64,000 bases of DNA from Fusibacter paucivorans (GTDB taxonomy: Bacteria > Bacillota > Clostridia > Peptostreptococcales > Acidaminobacteraceae). The translations under genes were made by a program, and so were the position numbers. This document shows, piece by piece, positions 10,354 to 20,214 of the stretch. A model generated the notes under the pieces. The model saw only the letters and a list, made by a program, of their open reading frames with translations. It searched no databases and was not told where the DNA came from. The DNA lies in assembly GCF_018390735.1 (NCBI RefSeq), contig NZ_JAHBCL010000005.1, forward strand, positions 1 to 64,000, given 5' to 3'. The first letter of the stretch is position 1, and each line of letters begins with the position of its first letter.

Positions 10354-13137
10354 TTATCCAACCTTTTCAGCCATTGCTGCCCTCAGCTGTTCAATGACAT
10401 TTGCCGTACTGGGGTTATCAATGGGATGTGCGTGCTTTTCAGCCTGTACCAACATTTTGGCTGCCATTGGCAAGTCGCCGGAACGGCTGTAGATGAGGCC
10501 TAAATAGGCTTCCGTATCACTTCTTCGCCACAGTGTGTCAATTTGCTCGTAGTTTTGCAGTGCCGCTTCGAAATGTGCTTTGGCACGTTCTTCATCAGCC
10601 ATCATAAATGCCGCTATGCCTGCGTTGGCATTAAAAATTGACAGCCCTCTTAAAATACTGCCCTGCTCACACATCGCAATCGCCTTCTGAGCTGATTGCA
10701 GTGCCGCCTCATAACGCGTTTCATTACGATACGTTTCCGATATATAGTTGTAGGCTGCTGCAATGTTGAGCCGATAGCGTTCCGGTGAAGGCAAACTTTC
10801 AAAACGTGCAATGGATTCTTTGAAATAATGTCTCGCCTGCTTATTGGCGCCGAGCAGCATGGCATGAACACCTTGAAAGCGCACTAATATCGCTTTTGAT
10901 TTTCCTTCCGGCGACATCGCCGACATTTGATCAATCGCATCTGTCATACAGCTTTCATCACCAACTTGAATGGCATGATACATGCGCTGAACATAGCCTT
11001 TAAAGATCAGCGACGCGTCACCGACTGCCGACGCACTTTGAATCAATTGGTCAATTTCCCTCAAACCGACATCGTAGTATCCCTGACGAATGAGATAGCG
11101 TCCGTACATAAGATGGTATTTTGATTCAAGCGATGCAATCGTCATCCCTTTGGCATGCGCTTTGTCAATCAGGCGCTTTAAAGTATTAAAGCTCAGCTCA
11201 GGACGATCATCAAAAGGTTCCATCTTATAACCTGTCATCTCAGGATAGAGTTCATGACTAAAGTCGAAATAGGTTTCAAGGTACGCCAGATAATATGTGA
11301 GATGTCCAACGATATCGTCCGCTGCCTGATAGTGATAAACCAGCCGCTGCAAGACTGCCACATCATTTCGCGGCTGTTCAGTCCATGCTTCCGCAATATG
11401 CAGATGCAGTCTTCTGCGCTTTAATGCAGGCATTGAATCATATAAATAGGTTCTCAATTTATGATGGGTAAAGGCATACTGTAAGTCGCCGTCTTTTAAT
11501 GTCTCTTTGATGATAAAGCGGTTTTTCAACACTTGAATCGCTTCAATCAAATTTTCTTCATCACCTGCGTATAGCCGCTTTAGCATCTCATAAGACGCAT
11601 AATCGAAAAAGGGGGTTATCAGATACATGACCTTTTCAGCTTCCGGCGGCAGGCCGAGAAACCTTGCGCCCAACATATCGCCAAGATGCGTATCGTTCAA
11701 CTGTTCAGGCGCCAGTCGAAGCATTTCCACTATGAAAAAAGCATTGCCTTCACTTTCTTCAAAAATCCTGCTCTTAACAGCTTCACGCACTTGATCCGAG
11801 GCACGATAATCGATGAAATCATAGCTCTGTACCCTGTTAAACCGTTCCAGCGGCAAAATCGTCAATTTCTTGTACGCTAACAGTGTCTTTCGCATCTGAT
11901 CAAAAGCATTGCTGTACTCATTGCGCATTGTTCCAATGATACGAAGACTGCTGCATTTCAATGCAACTGTCGTCATCAGGCGCATACTTGCATCATCCAT
12001 CCACTGAAGATCTTCAAAATACAGCATGAGGTGAACCTGTGATGCAATGCGTTCCAGCATATCGCAGACGATTTTCTCGACGAATGCAAAACTCAGCGAT
12101 GAGAAATGTTCCATTTGTGTTGTGTCAACATAGGCGAGAAAGCTTGGGAACGTTCTCGACAGTACCTGCATCACTGGCTGCTTCAACATAAGCTTCGCGG
12201 CATAGCGTTCATAAATTTGATGCAGCAGCTCATCCCAAGGTTTAAGATTAAAAGCTGTCTCCATCTGGTAGCATGTCGTCATTAAAATTTCATTGTCGAC
12301 TTCTAAATGGTGACAGTATGCCGTCACCAATGCCGTTTTGCCAACGCCAGCTTCACCAACGACAATCACATGTCCCGTCGCCTGAAGCATTCGTTCGAGT
12401 TCTTTTTTTCGACCATAAAGTCGTTTTTCGGATTCGGCGGCATTCCTCGAATTAACAACTTGGTAAAAGCATGCCGTCGTCTCACGCTCCGGTGTAATCC
12501 CCAATTCATCAGCAAGCAGTGTCTTTGCCGATTCATAGACATCAATCGCCGCATGATAATGCCCCATGCCTTGGTAGACACGCATCATAAGTCGTACATT
12601 GCTTTCGTCAAAAGGATCTATCGCACACATCGTCTTCGCGATGTGTCTCGCACGCGCTGCTTCATCCGCTGACAAAACGTTATTTGGTGACAAAAGCTGC
12701 TCCACAAGCTGTTTGCCCATTTGCATATAACGCTGCTGAAGCGACTGATTTGTCTGTCTCACCCACTGTTCGAATCCTGGACTGTCACTGAGGATAAAGC
12801 TGTCCAGAAAACTGCCTTGATACGTCTCCAAAAAAGCCTGCGCATCATCCCGGTCCGTTGCCACAAGCGATGCATTGAGCGTAATGATATTTTTTCCAGG
12901 TGTCCTGAAAATATCTATTCCCAAATCGCGCTTCAGCCGATAAAGACAATTTCTTAAGTTTTTCTTTGCCGTCGCTACATCAACTTCCTGCCAAATGAGG
13001 TCAATGAGTTCATCACGTGTTGCACGACCCTGATAGATGATATAGTAGAGAACCGCTTCACTTTTTTTCAGCGATATCGCCAGTACCTCATCATCTTTTG
13101 TCACACGCGGCTTGTCAAACAGCCTGATATGGAGCAT
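10354..13137 (-). CDS. Large BTAD-family transcriptional regulator with ATPase and TPR domains
   Basis: This 927-residue protein has an N-terminal winged helix of OmpR type (about 1-90), a bacterial transcriptional activator domain (about 95-230), an AAA-type ATPase and a long C-terminal helical region resembling TPRs (about 600-915). The ATPase shows Walker A GEAGVGKT at 261-268 and Walker B-like LMLYFEDLQWMDD. The architecture matches SARP/LuxR-like signal-integrating activators. GGAGG precedes the ATG, which lies 24 bp after the hutU stop, so the two are probably co-transcribed. Histidine catabolism is a natural target, but this is inference from position. Confidence 0.85.
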   Translation of the reverse strand: MLHIRLFDKPRVTKDDEVLAISLKKSEAVLYYIIYQGRATRDELIDLIWQEVDVATAKKNLRNCLYRLKRDLGIDIFRTPGKNIITLNASLVATDRDDAQAFLETYQGSFLDSFILSDSPGFEQWVRQTNQSLQQRYMQMGKQLVEQLLSPNNVLSADEAARARHIAKTMCAIDPFDESNVRLMMRVYQGMGHYHAAIDVYESAKTLLADELGITPERETTACFYQVVNSRNAAESEKRLYGRKKELERMLQATGHVIVVGEAGVGKTALVTAYCHHLEVDNEILMTTCYQMETAFNLKPWDELLHQIYERYAAKLMLKQPVMQVLSRTFPSFLAYVDTTQMEHFSSLSFAFVEKIVCDMLERIASQVHLMLYFEDLQWMDDASMRLMTTVALKCSSLRIIGTMRNEYSNAFDQMRKTLLAYKKLTILPLERFNRVQSYDFIDYRASDQVREAVKSRIFEESEGNAFFIVEMLRLAPEQLNDTHLGDMLGARFLGLPPEAEKVMYLITPFFDYASYEMLKRLYAGDEENLIEAIQVLKNRFIIKETLKDGDLQYAFTHHKLRTYLYDSMPALKRRRLHLHIAEAWTEQPRNDVAVLQRLVYHYQAADDIVGHLTYYLAYLETYFDFSHELYPEMTGYKMEPFDDRPELSFNTLKRLIDKAHAKGMTIASLESKYHLMYGRYLIRQGYYDVGLREIDQLIQSASAVGDASLIFKGYVQRMYHAIQVGDESCMTDAIDQMSAMSPEGKSKAILVRFQGVHAMLLGANKQARHYFKESIARFESLPSPERYRLNIAAAYNYISETYRNETRYEAALQSAQKAIAMCEQGSILRGLSIFNANAGIAAFMMADEERAKAHFEAALQNYEQIDTLWRRSDTEAYLGLIYSRSGDLPMAAKMLVQAEKHAHPIDNPSTANVIEQLRAAMAEKVG

Positions 13138-13161
13138 GCCTGTGCCTCCAAGCGTTTTCTC

Positions 13162-15204
13162 TTATTTTCCACCCTTATGATAGTGTTTGTCAACCAGTGT
13201 TTCAATCCACGCTTCATCGGTTAGATATGGCAGCGTTAAATGATCTTTTGGCTGTGATTGATTATAGGCAACCACCGTTTCAATGGCGTGTTCGTTGCGT
13301 GCCCATGCGCGCCTTGCTACGCCGCCCATAACATCCCAAGGCATTGCCTGCATCAGAATTTCGTCAACGCGATGACTGCCGTCGAGCACCATGCCAAAAC
13401 CGCCGTTTATGGCTTTGCCAATACCGACACCGCCGCCATTGTGCAGTGCGATCATACTCATTCCGCGCGCAGCATTGCCGGCAAAGATATGCGTTGCCAT
13501 ATCTGCCATAATATTAGAGCCGTCTTTGATATTGGATGTTTCGCGGAACGGCGAATCCGTGCCACCCGTGTCGTGATGGTCGCGCCCCAGCATAACTGGG
13601 CCTATGTCGCCATTGCGTACCATTTCATTAAATTTGAGGGCGATTTTAAGCCTGCCCATTGCATCCTGATAGAGAATGCGCGCCTGCGTGCCCACGACGA
13701 GTGCATTTTTTTCAGCATCTCTGATCCACACGTAATTATCACGATCTTGAAAACGCCTTTCGGGATCAATGCACGCCATGGCCGCATGGTCTGTTTTGCG
13801 GAGATCCTCCGGGTCACCGGACAGACACACCCATCGAAACGGTCCATAGCCATAGTCAAAGAGTACCGGCCCCATAATGTCTTCAACATATGATGGCCAA
13901 ATAAAGCCGTCCAACGCATCCACACCATTTTTACAGATCGCAGCAACCCCTGCATCCAGTATAGCCTTCATAAAGCTGTTGCCATAGTCAAAGAAGTATA
14001 CGCCATTTGCCGTCAGTGCTTTAATGGCTTCGTAATGACGCTTTAACGTCTCATCCACACGTGTCTTAAACGTTTCTTTATCATGCGCCAGCATTTCTGT
14101 TCGCCTGTCAAAGGTCATATTCACCGGACAATAACCGCCCTCGTAGACATTATGACATGACGTTTGATCTGACAGTAAATCAATGTGAATATGATTTTGA
14201 ACGGCATATTCCAGCAGGGTGACAATATTGCCCTCAAAGGCAATGGCGGCTGCTGTCCCTTCCGCTTGAAGCACTTTTGCGCGTTTGAAACACGTTTCTG
14301 GGTCTTTGGCAACTTCAGAAACCCATCCCTGTCGATAGCGCGTTTCAATGCGCGATGGGTCAACTTCTGCAATAATACCGACACCGCCTGCGATTTCCAC
14401 GGCTTTGCCCTGTGCGCCACTCATGCCGCCAAGGCCTGATGAAACAAAGAGCTTGCCCTTTAGATCAGCCGAATCATCAAGTCCCAGTTTCATTCTGCCG
14501 GCATTGAGCAATGTCGAATACGTCCCGTGGACAATACCCTGCGGCCCAATATACATCCACCCGCCTGCCGTCATTTGACCGTAGGAGGCAACACCCAGCG
14601 CCGCTGCTCGGTTCCAGTGCGGCAATGTATCAAACATACCGATCATCAGCCCGTTTGTAATCATAACGCGTGGGGCGAGCTTTGGCGAATGGAACAGCCC
14701 CAGCGGGTGACCTGAATGCATGACGAGCGTCTGTTCATCTGTCAGTTTTTCAAGGTAAGCCTTAATGAGGTGATACTGCATCCAGTTCTGGCAGACACTG
14801 CCGGTTTCACCATAGGTTACGAGTTCATATGGATAAAGGGCGATTTCAAAATCGAGATTATTGTCAATCATCACCTGAATCGCTTTGCCTTCAACGATAT
14901 TGCCTTTATACGCGTCAATTGCTTTGCCATAGATGCGCCCCACCGGCCTAAAACGATAGCCGTAAATACGTCCATGCGTTAAAAGTTCCTCTAAAAATTC
15001 CGGTGCCAATACATCATGCCACTTTTCGGGGATATACCGAAGTGCATTTTTTAATGCCAGTGCCGTCTCTGCTTTATTGAGCGTGAAATCACGCTTTGGC
15101 GCCCTACGTATCCCGGTTTCAAAGTCTGGGTATGGTGGAAGTGTTTCAAAAATATCTTCAAGTTTAACTTGCATCGCTGACGAAATAATCTCGTTGTTCA
15201 TCAT
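13162..15204 (-). CDS. hutU: Urocanate hydratase (urocanase)
   Basis: It converts urocanate to imidazolone propionate using bound NAD+, the second step of histidine degradation. At 680 residues it is the longer form, not the roughly 555-residue form of Pseudomonas and Bacillus. The NAD loop VSSGLGGMSGAQGKA and the active-site motif SDQTSCHNVYEGGYCPVN are present. AGGAGG lies six bases before the tandem ATG-ATG start. No hutH, hutI or ftcD is adjacent. A terminator separates it from cstA. Confidence 0.95.
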   Translation of the reverse strand: MMNNEIISSAMQVKLEDIFETLPPYPDFETGIRRAPKRDFTLNKAETALALKNALRYIPEKWHDVLAPEFLEELLTHGRIYGYRFRPVGRIYGKAIDAYKGNIVEGKAIQVMIDNNLDFEIALYPYELVTYGETGSVCQNWMQYHLIKAYLEKLTDEQTLVMHSGHPLGLFHSPKLAPRVMITNGLMIGMFDTLPHWNRAAALGVASYGQMTAGGWMYIGPQGIVHGTYSTLLNAGRMKLGLDDSADLKGKLFVSSGLGGMSGAQGKAVEIAGGVGIIAEVDPSRIETRYRQGWVSEVAKDPETCFKRAKVLQAEGTAAAIAFEGNIVTLLEYAVQNHIHIDLLSDQTSCHNVYEGGYCPVNMTFDRRTEMLAHDKETFKTRVDETLKRHYEAIKALTANGVYFFDYGNSFMKAILDAGVAAICKNGVDALDGFIWPSYVEDIMGPVLFDYGYGPFRWVCLSGDPEDLRKTDHAAMACIDPERRFQDRDNYVWIRDAEKNALVVGTQARILYQDAMGRLKIALKFNEMVRNGDIGPVMLGRDHHDTGGTDSPFRETSNIKDGSNIMADMATHIFAGNAARGMSMIALHNGGGVGIGKAINGGFGMVLDGSHRVDEILMQAMPWDVMGGVARRAWARNEHAIETVVAYNQSQPKDHLTLPYLTDEAWIETLVDKHYHKGGK

Positions 15205-15324
15205 CTAAAACCTCCTGTCCCTATTCTGCTATCCTAAACATACCCAAAAGCCGTCTATTTTAAGTCCATACTTTTCATTTTTGATGCAGCCCGTGATTCA
15301 CTGGATCGCTCATCTATGTTCCTC

Positions 15325-15369
15325 AAAAAAAGAAATGAGACTGAATCTTTCGACTCAATCCCATTTCCA
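15325..15369 (-). terminator. Strong terminator after cstA
   Basis: A 16-bp stem (three G-U pairs) with a GAAA tetraloop, 15332-15367, is followed on the minus strand by seven T. It should stop cstA transcripts before hutU. Confidence 0.9.
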
Positions 15370-15392
15370 TGATTTTATAGGTTAGTATGTGA

Positions 15393-17006
15393 TTATTTGC
15401 CTGCTTGATTAATTTTATTGTCGCCTTTGAATGCCTTAAATGCTTGGCTGATCAAGACGAGCGCAAGAATGAACAGTGCGACGGCAAAGAACAATAAAAC
15501 GTAATTTGAAAGGTTTGCCATGATGAGCTGGATTAATGCAACCAGTGTAACGGCAAACATAAAGAACATTGGGATCAGAACTTGTTTGTACTCTTTGCCC
15601 ATATCTTTCAGCCATACAGCAAGTGCTAAGAGTGCAAGTGCTGCAAGTAATTGGTTCGCTGAACCAAAGAGCGGCCAAATTTTCAAGTAACCGTAGAATG
15701 CTAAACCACCACCGAGTACAACGGTAATCGCTGTAGAAACATATCGGTTTTGGAGTCCTTTTTCACTTGCAGGTTCGCCTTCTTTTGAGAAGAACTCTTG
15801 GAAGATAAATCTGGCAAGACGTGTTGCCGTATCCAGCGAAGTTAATGCAAATGCTGAGATTGCAAGTGCTGTAAAGTTTTTAGCCGTTGCGAAAGGCAAA
15901 CCAAATGATGTCATGAAAGTACCGAGTCCATCAGAGAACACGTTAACGGGACCGCCATTAGCAAGGAGCTCTGTTAATTTATCGGCGCCGATATAGCCGG
16001 CAGTGATAATCGCGATAACGGCGAGAACGCCTTCGATAAGCATTGAGCCGTAGCCAATGAGTCGAATATCTCTTTCTGAATCAATTTGTTTCGACGTCGT
16101 TCCGGAGCCAACCAATGAGTGGAACCCTGAAATCGCACCACATGCAACGGTTACGAAAAGAATTGGGAACAGTGTTGAATTGTTAACCGTAAAGCTCGTA
16201 ACAGGCGCGAGCTGCAATGAAGGTCGCATGATTACGATCCCGATTAAACCACCTGCGAGCATTGCATAAAGCAAGTAGCTGTTTAAGTAATCTCTCGGTT
16301 GAAGTAAAATCCAAACCGGTGTAACAGAAGCGATAAAGATATAGACGAGCATAATCAGCATCCACGCTTCTTTTGATAATGAAATCGGGAACATGTTGCC
16401 AAGCATAATACATGCAAAAAGTGCAACAACACCGACTACAGAACCAATAGCAAGGCTAACGCCTTTTCGGTAAACAAAATAACCGAATACGATTGCGAGT
16501 AAAATGAAAAGCAGTGAAGATGTTGCCGCTGCCGGAACCGTTGCAAAAGTATTGGCAACGATATTGGTAAATGCTGCAACGACGAGCAACAGTGTCAACC
16601 ATGCAAATACGGCAAATAATTTTTTCCCTTTGTCACCGATCGTTGCATGGATAACTTCACCAATGGATTTCCCATCGTTTCTGACAGAAGCGAAAAGCGC
16701 CCCCATGTCATGCACGCCACCAAAGAAGATGGAACCGATGATGATCCAAAGGAATACAGGCACCCAGCCAAAGATTGCAGCTTGGATTGGGCCTGCGATT
16801 GGGCCTGCACCGGCAATGGATGAAAAGTGATGCCCTAAGAGTACGGGTGCTTTTGCCGGTACGTAGTCAACGCCGTCACCTAAGCGGTGAGCAGGTGTTT
16901 TGATGGATTCATCAATACCCCATTTTTTAGCGAGACTTGCGCCATAAGTAGTGTAAGCGATTAAGAATAAGACCACGGAAATAAGGATTAGAAAAATTGC
17001 ATTCAT
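15393..17006 (-). CDS. cstA: CstA-family carrier, candidate pyruvate transporter
   Basis: This 537-residue, multi-spanning membrane protein belongs to the CstA/BtsT (YjiY) family. Characterised members take up pyruvate or peptides. It shows HHFSSIAGAGPIAGPIQAAIFGWVPVFLWIIIG and GAISGFHSLVGSGTTSKQ. The longer frame starts at ATGGGGAGG, which is itself the ribosome site, so the start at 17006 (MNAIFLILIS) is preferred. A LytS/LytT pair is encoded upstream. In E. coli the BtsSR pair controls btsT and senses pyruvate, which suggests the substrate here. Confidence 0.88.
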   Translation of the reverse strand: MNAIFLILISVVLFLIAYTTYGASLAKKWGIDESIKTPAHRLGDGVDYVPAKAPVLLGHHFSSIAGAGPIAGPIQAAIFGWVPVFLWIIIGSIFFGGVHDMGALFASVRNDGKSIGEVIHATIGDKGKKLFAVFAWLTLLLVVAAFTNIVANTFATVPAAATSSLLFILLAIVFGYFVYRKGVSLAIGSVVGVVALFACIMLGNMFPISLSKEAWMLIMLVYIFIASVTPVWILLQPRDYLNSYLLYAMLAGGLIGIVIMRPSLQLAPVTSFTVNNSTLFPILFVTVACGAISGFHSLVGSGTTSKQIDSERDIRLIGYGSMLIEGVLAVIAIITAGYIGADKLTELLANGGPVNVFSDGLGTFMTSFGLPFATAKNFTALAISAFALTSLDTATRLARFIFQEFFSKEGEPASEKGLQNRYVSTAITVVLGGGLAFYGYLKIWPLFGSANQLLAALALLALAVWLKDMGKEYKQVLIPMFFMFAVTLVALIQLIMANLSNYVLLFFAVALFILALVLISQAFKAFKGDNKINQAGK

Positions 17007-17054
17007 TTCATTATTCCTCCCCAAAATTTATTATTGAAGCCATTTGGCATTCAA

Positions 17055-17576
17055 TCAATTTTGTTTGAATTTCCCGAATAGGTTCAGCAAACGCTTCATT
17101 TCCTTCTTACCAAAGCGATTGGAAATGCCCTCTCCAGAAACTTCATTAATGACGATCAGCCCAACATTCAGCCACCCTTCAAGCCCCCACCTGAAGCTTT
17201 TATAATACCGAAAACGCTTGATTTTTTTAAGCATCTCTTCATCCGGAAACGCCTTAACGGTGTAAACCAGATAAATACTTGAAGACATGTGGTCTTCATT
17301 GCGTCCGACCATTTCGTGGTGTGTTGCATCAATCTGAGCTGATAAAATGTCGATATCAACTGACTGCATGTCGTCACATTCGGTATACAAAATGACTTCG
17401 TTGTTCTCAAAGGCATAGTATTCAAATTCTTTTTTCAGTGCAAATGCTGCATTGCGCTGGTTATAGACAGCCATGAAGTCGCACGCCATTGGCGCTTCAT
17501 CGAACAGATTATAGTAGGCCTCGAGCTTGTCACGCAAATATGCGCCAAAGCTGATCTCCGTATAGGTCAAAACCAT
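17055..17576 (-). CDS. Conserved-looking protein of unknown function upstream of cstA
   Basis: I do not recognise the family. The frame encodes about 173 residues, soluble, acidic in the middle and basic at the C-terminus, with no signal peptide or clear membrane helix. AGGAG lies only 2 nt before the ATG at 17576 and 7 nt before the TTG two codons later, so the true start may be the TTG at 17570. It is 48 bp upstream of cstA and probably in the same transcript, which hints at a role linked to that carrier. Confidence 0.6.
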   Translation of the reverse strand: MVLTYTEISFGAYLRDKLEAYYNLFDEAPMACDFMAVYNQRNAAFALKKEFEYYAFENNEVILYTECDDMQSVDIDILSAQIDATHHEMVGRNEDHMSSSIYLVYTVKAFPDEEMLKKIKRFRYYKSFRWGLEGWLNVGLIVINEVSGEGISNRFGKKEMKRLLNLFGKFKQN

Positions 17577-17777
17577 CACTCCTATCTCTCTAACTGATTG
17601 TTGGCAGACACGATGCCTATCTAAGGTCATCTTATCGTATGGGTCAAAAAATAGGCCCTTTTATGAACAAATTGTAAATATTCACGTTTGAAATGCATTA
17701 TGCGTGCCTAAGAAACGGCATTCAAACGAATGATACCCAATGAAGCTTGTTTATCACAAAAGGTTCGCTTTTAGCGC

Positions 17778-18518
17778 CTAAAAGATGTGCATCTTTTCCT
17801 TAAACGCATTGACATTCCCTCGGCTGATCGGTACTTGTTCTTTATGTCCTCGGACGACGACCATAAACGTATTGTTGAACCACGGCTCAATGGATTCAAT
17901 ACAATCCAGATTGATAATATAAGCTCGGTGACATCTGAAAAAATTCTCCGAAAGAATATCTTCAAGCTCAGACAGATTTTTCTTACACGAATACAGCCCA
18001 TGCTTGGTAATAAAATGCGTCGTTCGATCTTCAAAATAGATGAGCGAAATATCTTCGTACTTAATCGGCTTCAAAATACCGTCCCGATAGAGGCTCATTA
18101 CTTGTTGGTGCTGCTTGTAATCTTTAACCATGGCTTTTAGATTCACCGTGTCTTCGCTGACACCTTCTGCCAATCTGGCAATTGTTTGTGCCAACCGTTC
18201 TTTTTCAACGGGTTTAAGCAGGTAATCAACCGCATTGACCTCAAAAGCCTTAATGGCGTATGTATCATAAGCCGTAACAAAGACAATTCGAATGGGGATG
18301 TTGTTTTTAATAATGTGGTCGGCAATGAGCAAACCTGATATTTTAGGCATATTGATATCCAAAAATAAAATATGTCCCCTGTACTTCTCGATGGCCGAAA
18401 CAAATGTCATACAATCTGTAAACGTTTCGACGACCTCTACATCTTCAAATTGCGACAGCATGTAGACCATCTCGTCCGCGGCCGGTTTTTCGTCATCAAT
18501 GACGATGCATTTAAGCAT
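17778..18518 (-). CDS. lytT: LytTR-family response regulator
   Basis: This 246-residue protein has a receiver domain (about 1-120) and a C-terminal LytTR DNA-binding domain. The phospho-acceptor is Asp54 in LFLDINMP. The acidic pocket (DDE), Thr in FVTAYD and Lys in LLKP are present. GGAGG precedes ATG. The gene overlaps the end of lytS by 8 bp, indicating translational coupling. By analogy with BtsR and LytT systems it probably activates a carrier gene, and cstA is the obvious local target. Confidence 0.93.
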   Translation of the reverse strand: MLKCIVIDDEKPAADEMVYMLSQFEDVEVVETFTDCMTFVSAIEKYRGHILFLDINMPKISGLLIADHIIKNNIPIRIVFVTAYDTYAIKAFEVNAVDYLLKPVEKERLAQTIARLAEGVSEDTVNLKAMVKDYKQHQQVMSLYRDGILKPIKYEDISLIYFEDRTTHFITKHGLYSCKKNLSELEDILSENFFRCHRAYIINLDCIESIEPWFNNTFMVVVRGHKEQVPISRGNVNAFKEKMHIF

Positions 18519-20208
18519 GTTTTACCTCCATTTCCTGTTGATATGGGAAAGTCAACGTCACAACAGTACCATCACCCAGATGGCTGTCGATCTGAAAGTG
18601 TCCTCGATCTCCAAAGTGCTTTTTGATGCGCTGTTTGACATTGTTGATCCCAATGGAGTCCTGAACACCCTCTCTTTGAATTTCATGTAGTTTCTCTTCC
18701 GGCATCCCAATGCCGTTATCGGCAATATTGATAATAAGATCTTCCTGCTGCCGATAGACGCTGAGCGTCACTTTTCCCACGCTCCCTTTCGGAATAATAC
18801 CGTGTAAAACAGCATTTTCAACAATCGGCTGAATAATTAACGGCAAAATTTTTATCTCTGTATTCACTTGAATATCCGATTCAAAAACGATGCCGTCACC
18901 GAAACGCGCTTGAATTATTTTCAGAAATTTTTCTGTATGCATAATTTCATCGCGCAGGTAAATTTCGCCTTTGAGCGACTGCATATTATTTCGGAGATAA
19001 CTGCTGAGATCCATGAGAACTTCACGGGCGCGCATCGGATTCGTTCGAATAAGCGAACTGATCACATTGAGTGTATTAAAAAAGAAGTGTGGGCTAATTT
19101 GAGCCTGAAGGGCTTTAATCTCTGCACTGAGTGCGAGTTTCGACTGCGCCTCCAGCGTTGTCACGCGAAGCTGTGTCGAGAGTAGATTGGACAATCCTCT
19201 GGCAATTTCAACATCGACATCTGAAAGCCCTTGCGTCACACGATAGAACTTTAAGGTGCCGAGAATAATTTCGCCGTCTTTCAGCGGTGCAATGACCGCA
19301 GACTGCAAATGACAATTCTTTTGAGGACATCCGATTTCCTCTTTTGAATAAGCCGTCATAATTTCACCGGTTCTCAGAACATTTTTCGTAATCTGCGTCA
19401 TAATCTCTCTGCCCGCATAGTGGTGATCACTTTCCTTGCCAACATGCGCCAATGCTTTGTAACGGTCTGTAATAGAGACGGCATCAAAATCAGTTGAACT
19501 TAAGATATATTCTGCTGTAACCTGCGCAGTTGACTCATTAAGACCTGCGCGCAGCGCCTCTGTCGTCTTATCGGCAATGAGTAATGCCTGGCGTGAACGA
19601 TACCTAGCTTGCAGTGTATTGATACTTTGAATATTGGTTATAATCATGAGAAAGAGGGCAATGCCAATCGAATTAACGAGAATCATTGGAAAGCTAATGA
19701 CGCGAACGAGTTCCACCGCCGCATCTATTGGCCTCGCAACGAGAATGACAATCAGCATTTGCAGCGCCTCTAAAACAATCCCCGTTACCAGTGCAAATGC
19801 GATCTTTTTATGTGAATTTTGAAATGCCTTGCTTAAGAGTCCCGCAATAAAACCTTCCGTAAGTGTCGAAATACCACATGAAAGCGCTGTAAAGCCGCCG
19901 ATATCAATCAAGTAACGATGTCCGCCGGAAATAAGGCCTGCCAGCATCCCGACGAATGGGCCGCCTAAAAGGCCGCCAACTGCGACGCCAACAACGCGCG
20001 TATTGACAATCGAACCATTGTATTTAATCCCCGTATACGTTCCCAGCACACTCAAAAGGGCAAATAAAATAGAGATGGTCAACTTATCTCTCAGCGTCAA
20101 AGCTTTCTTTTCAAGTATATTAACAAAGGATTTTGCCCTAGAAAAAACGAGTCCTATCATAATGATTAGGCCAACGCGATAAATCAATGCCATTAGAAGG
20201 TTTAACAT
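18511..20208 (-). CDS. lytS: LytS-type sensor histidine kinase
   Basis: The 565-residue kinase has an N-terminal 5TM-5TMR_LYT membrane domain (about 1-200), a GAF-like domain (about 210-350) and a histidine kinase core. The phospho-acceptor is His374 in QISPHFFFNTLN. The ATPase domain shows PIVENAVLHG and DNGIGMP. AAAGGAG, formed by the last codons of pucR, precedes the start 7 bp downstream. Relatives (BtsS, YpdA, Bacillus LytS) respond to pyruvate or cell-envelope state. Confidence 0.93.
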   Translation of the reverse strand: MLNLLMALIYRVGLIIMIGLVFSRAKSFVNILEKKALTLRDKLTISILFALLSVLGTYTGIKYNGSIVNTRVVGVAVGGLLGGPFVGMLAGLISGGHRYLIDIGGFTALSCGISTLTEGFIAGLLSKAFQNSHKKIAFALVTGIVLEALQMLIVILVARPIDAAVELVRVISFPMILVNSIGIALFLMIITNIQSINTLQARYRSRQALLIADKTTEALRAGLNESTAQVTAEYILSSTDFDAVSITDRYKALAHVGKESDHHYAGREIMTQITKNVLRTGEIMTAYSKEEIGCPQKNCHLQSAVIAPLKDGEIILGTLKFYRVTQGLSDVDVEIARGLSNLLSTQLRVTTLEAQSKLALSAEIKALQAQISPHFFFNTLNVISSLIRTNPMRAREVLMDLSSYLRNNMQSLKGEIYLRDEIMHTEKFLKIIQARFGDGIVFESDIQVNTEIKILPLIIQPIVENAVLHGIIPKGSVGKVTLSVYRQQEDLIINIADNGIGMPEEKLHEIQREGVQDSIGINNVKQRIKKHFGDRGHFQIDSHLGDGTVVTLTFPYQQEMEVKHA

Positions 20209-20214
20209 GACCGG

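Noticed and set aside
14348-14578. Plus-strand frames opposite hutU, secA, groEL and other long genes
   Set aside because: They are antisense shadows of conserved genes with no ribosome sites or recognisable protein sequence.
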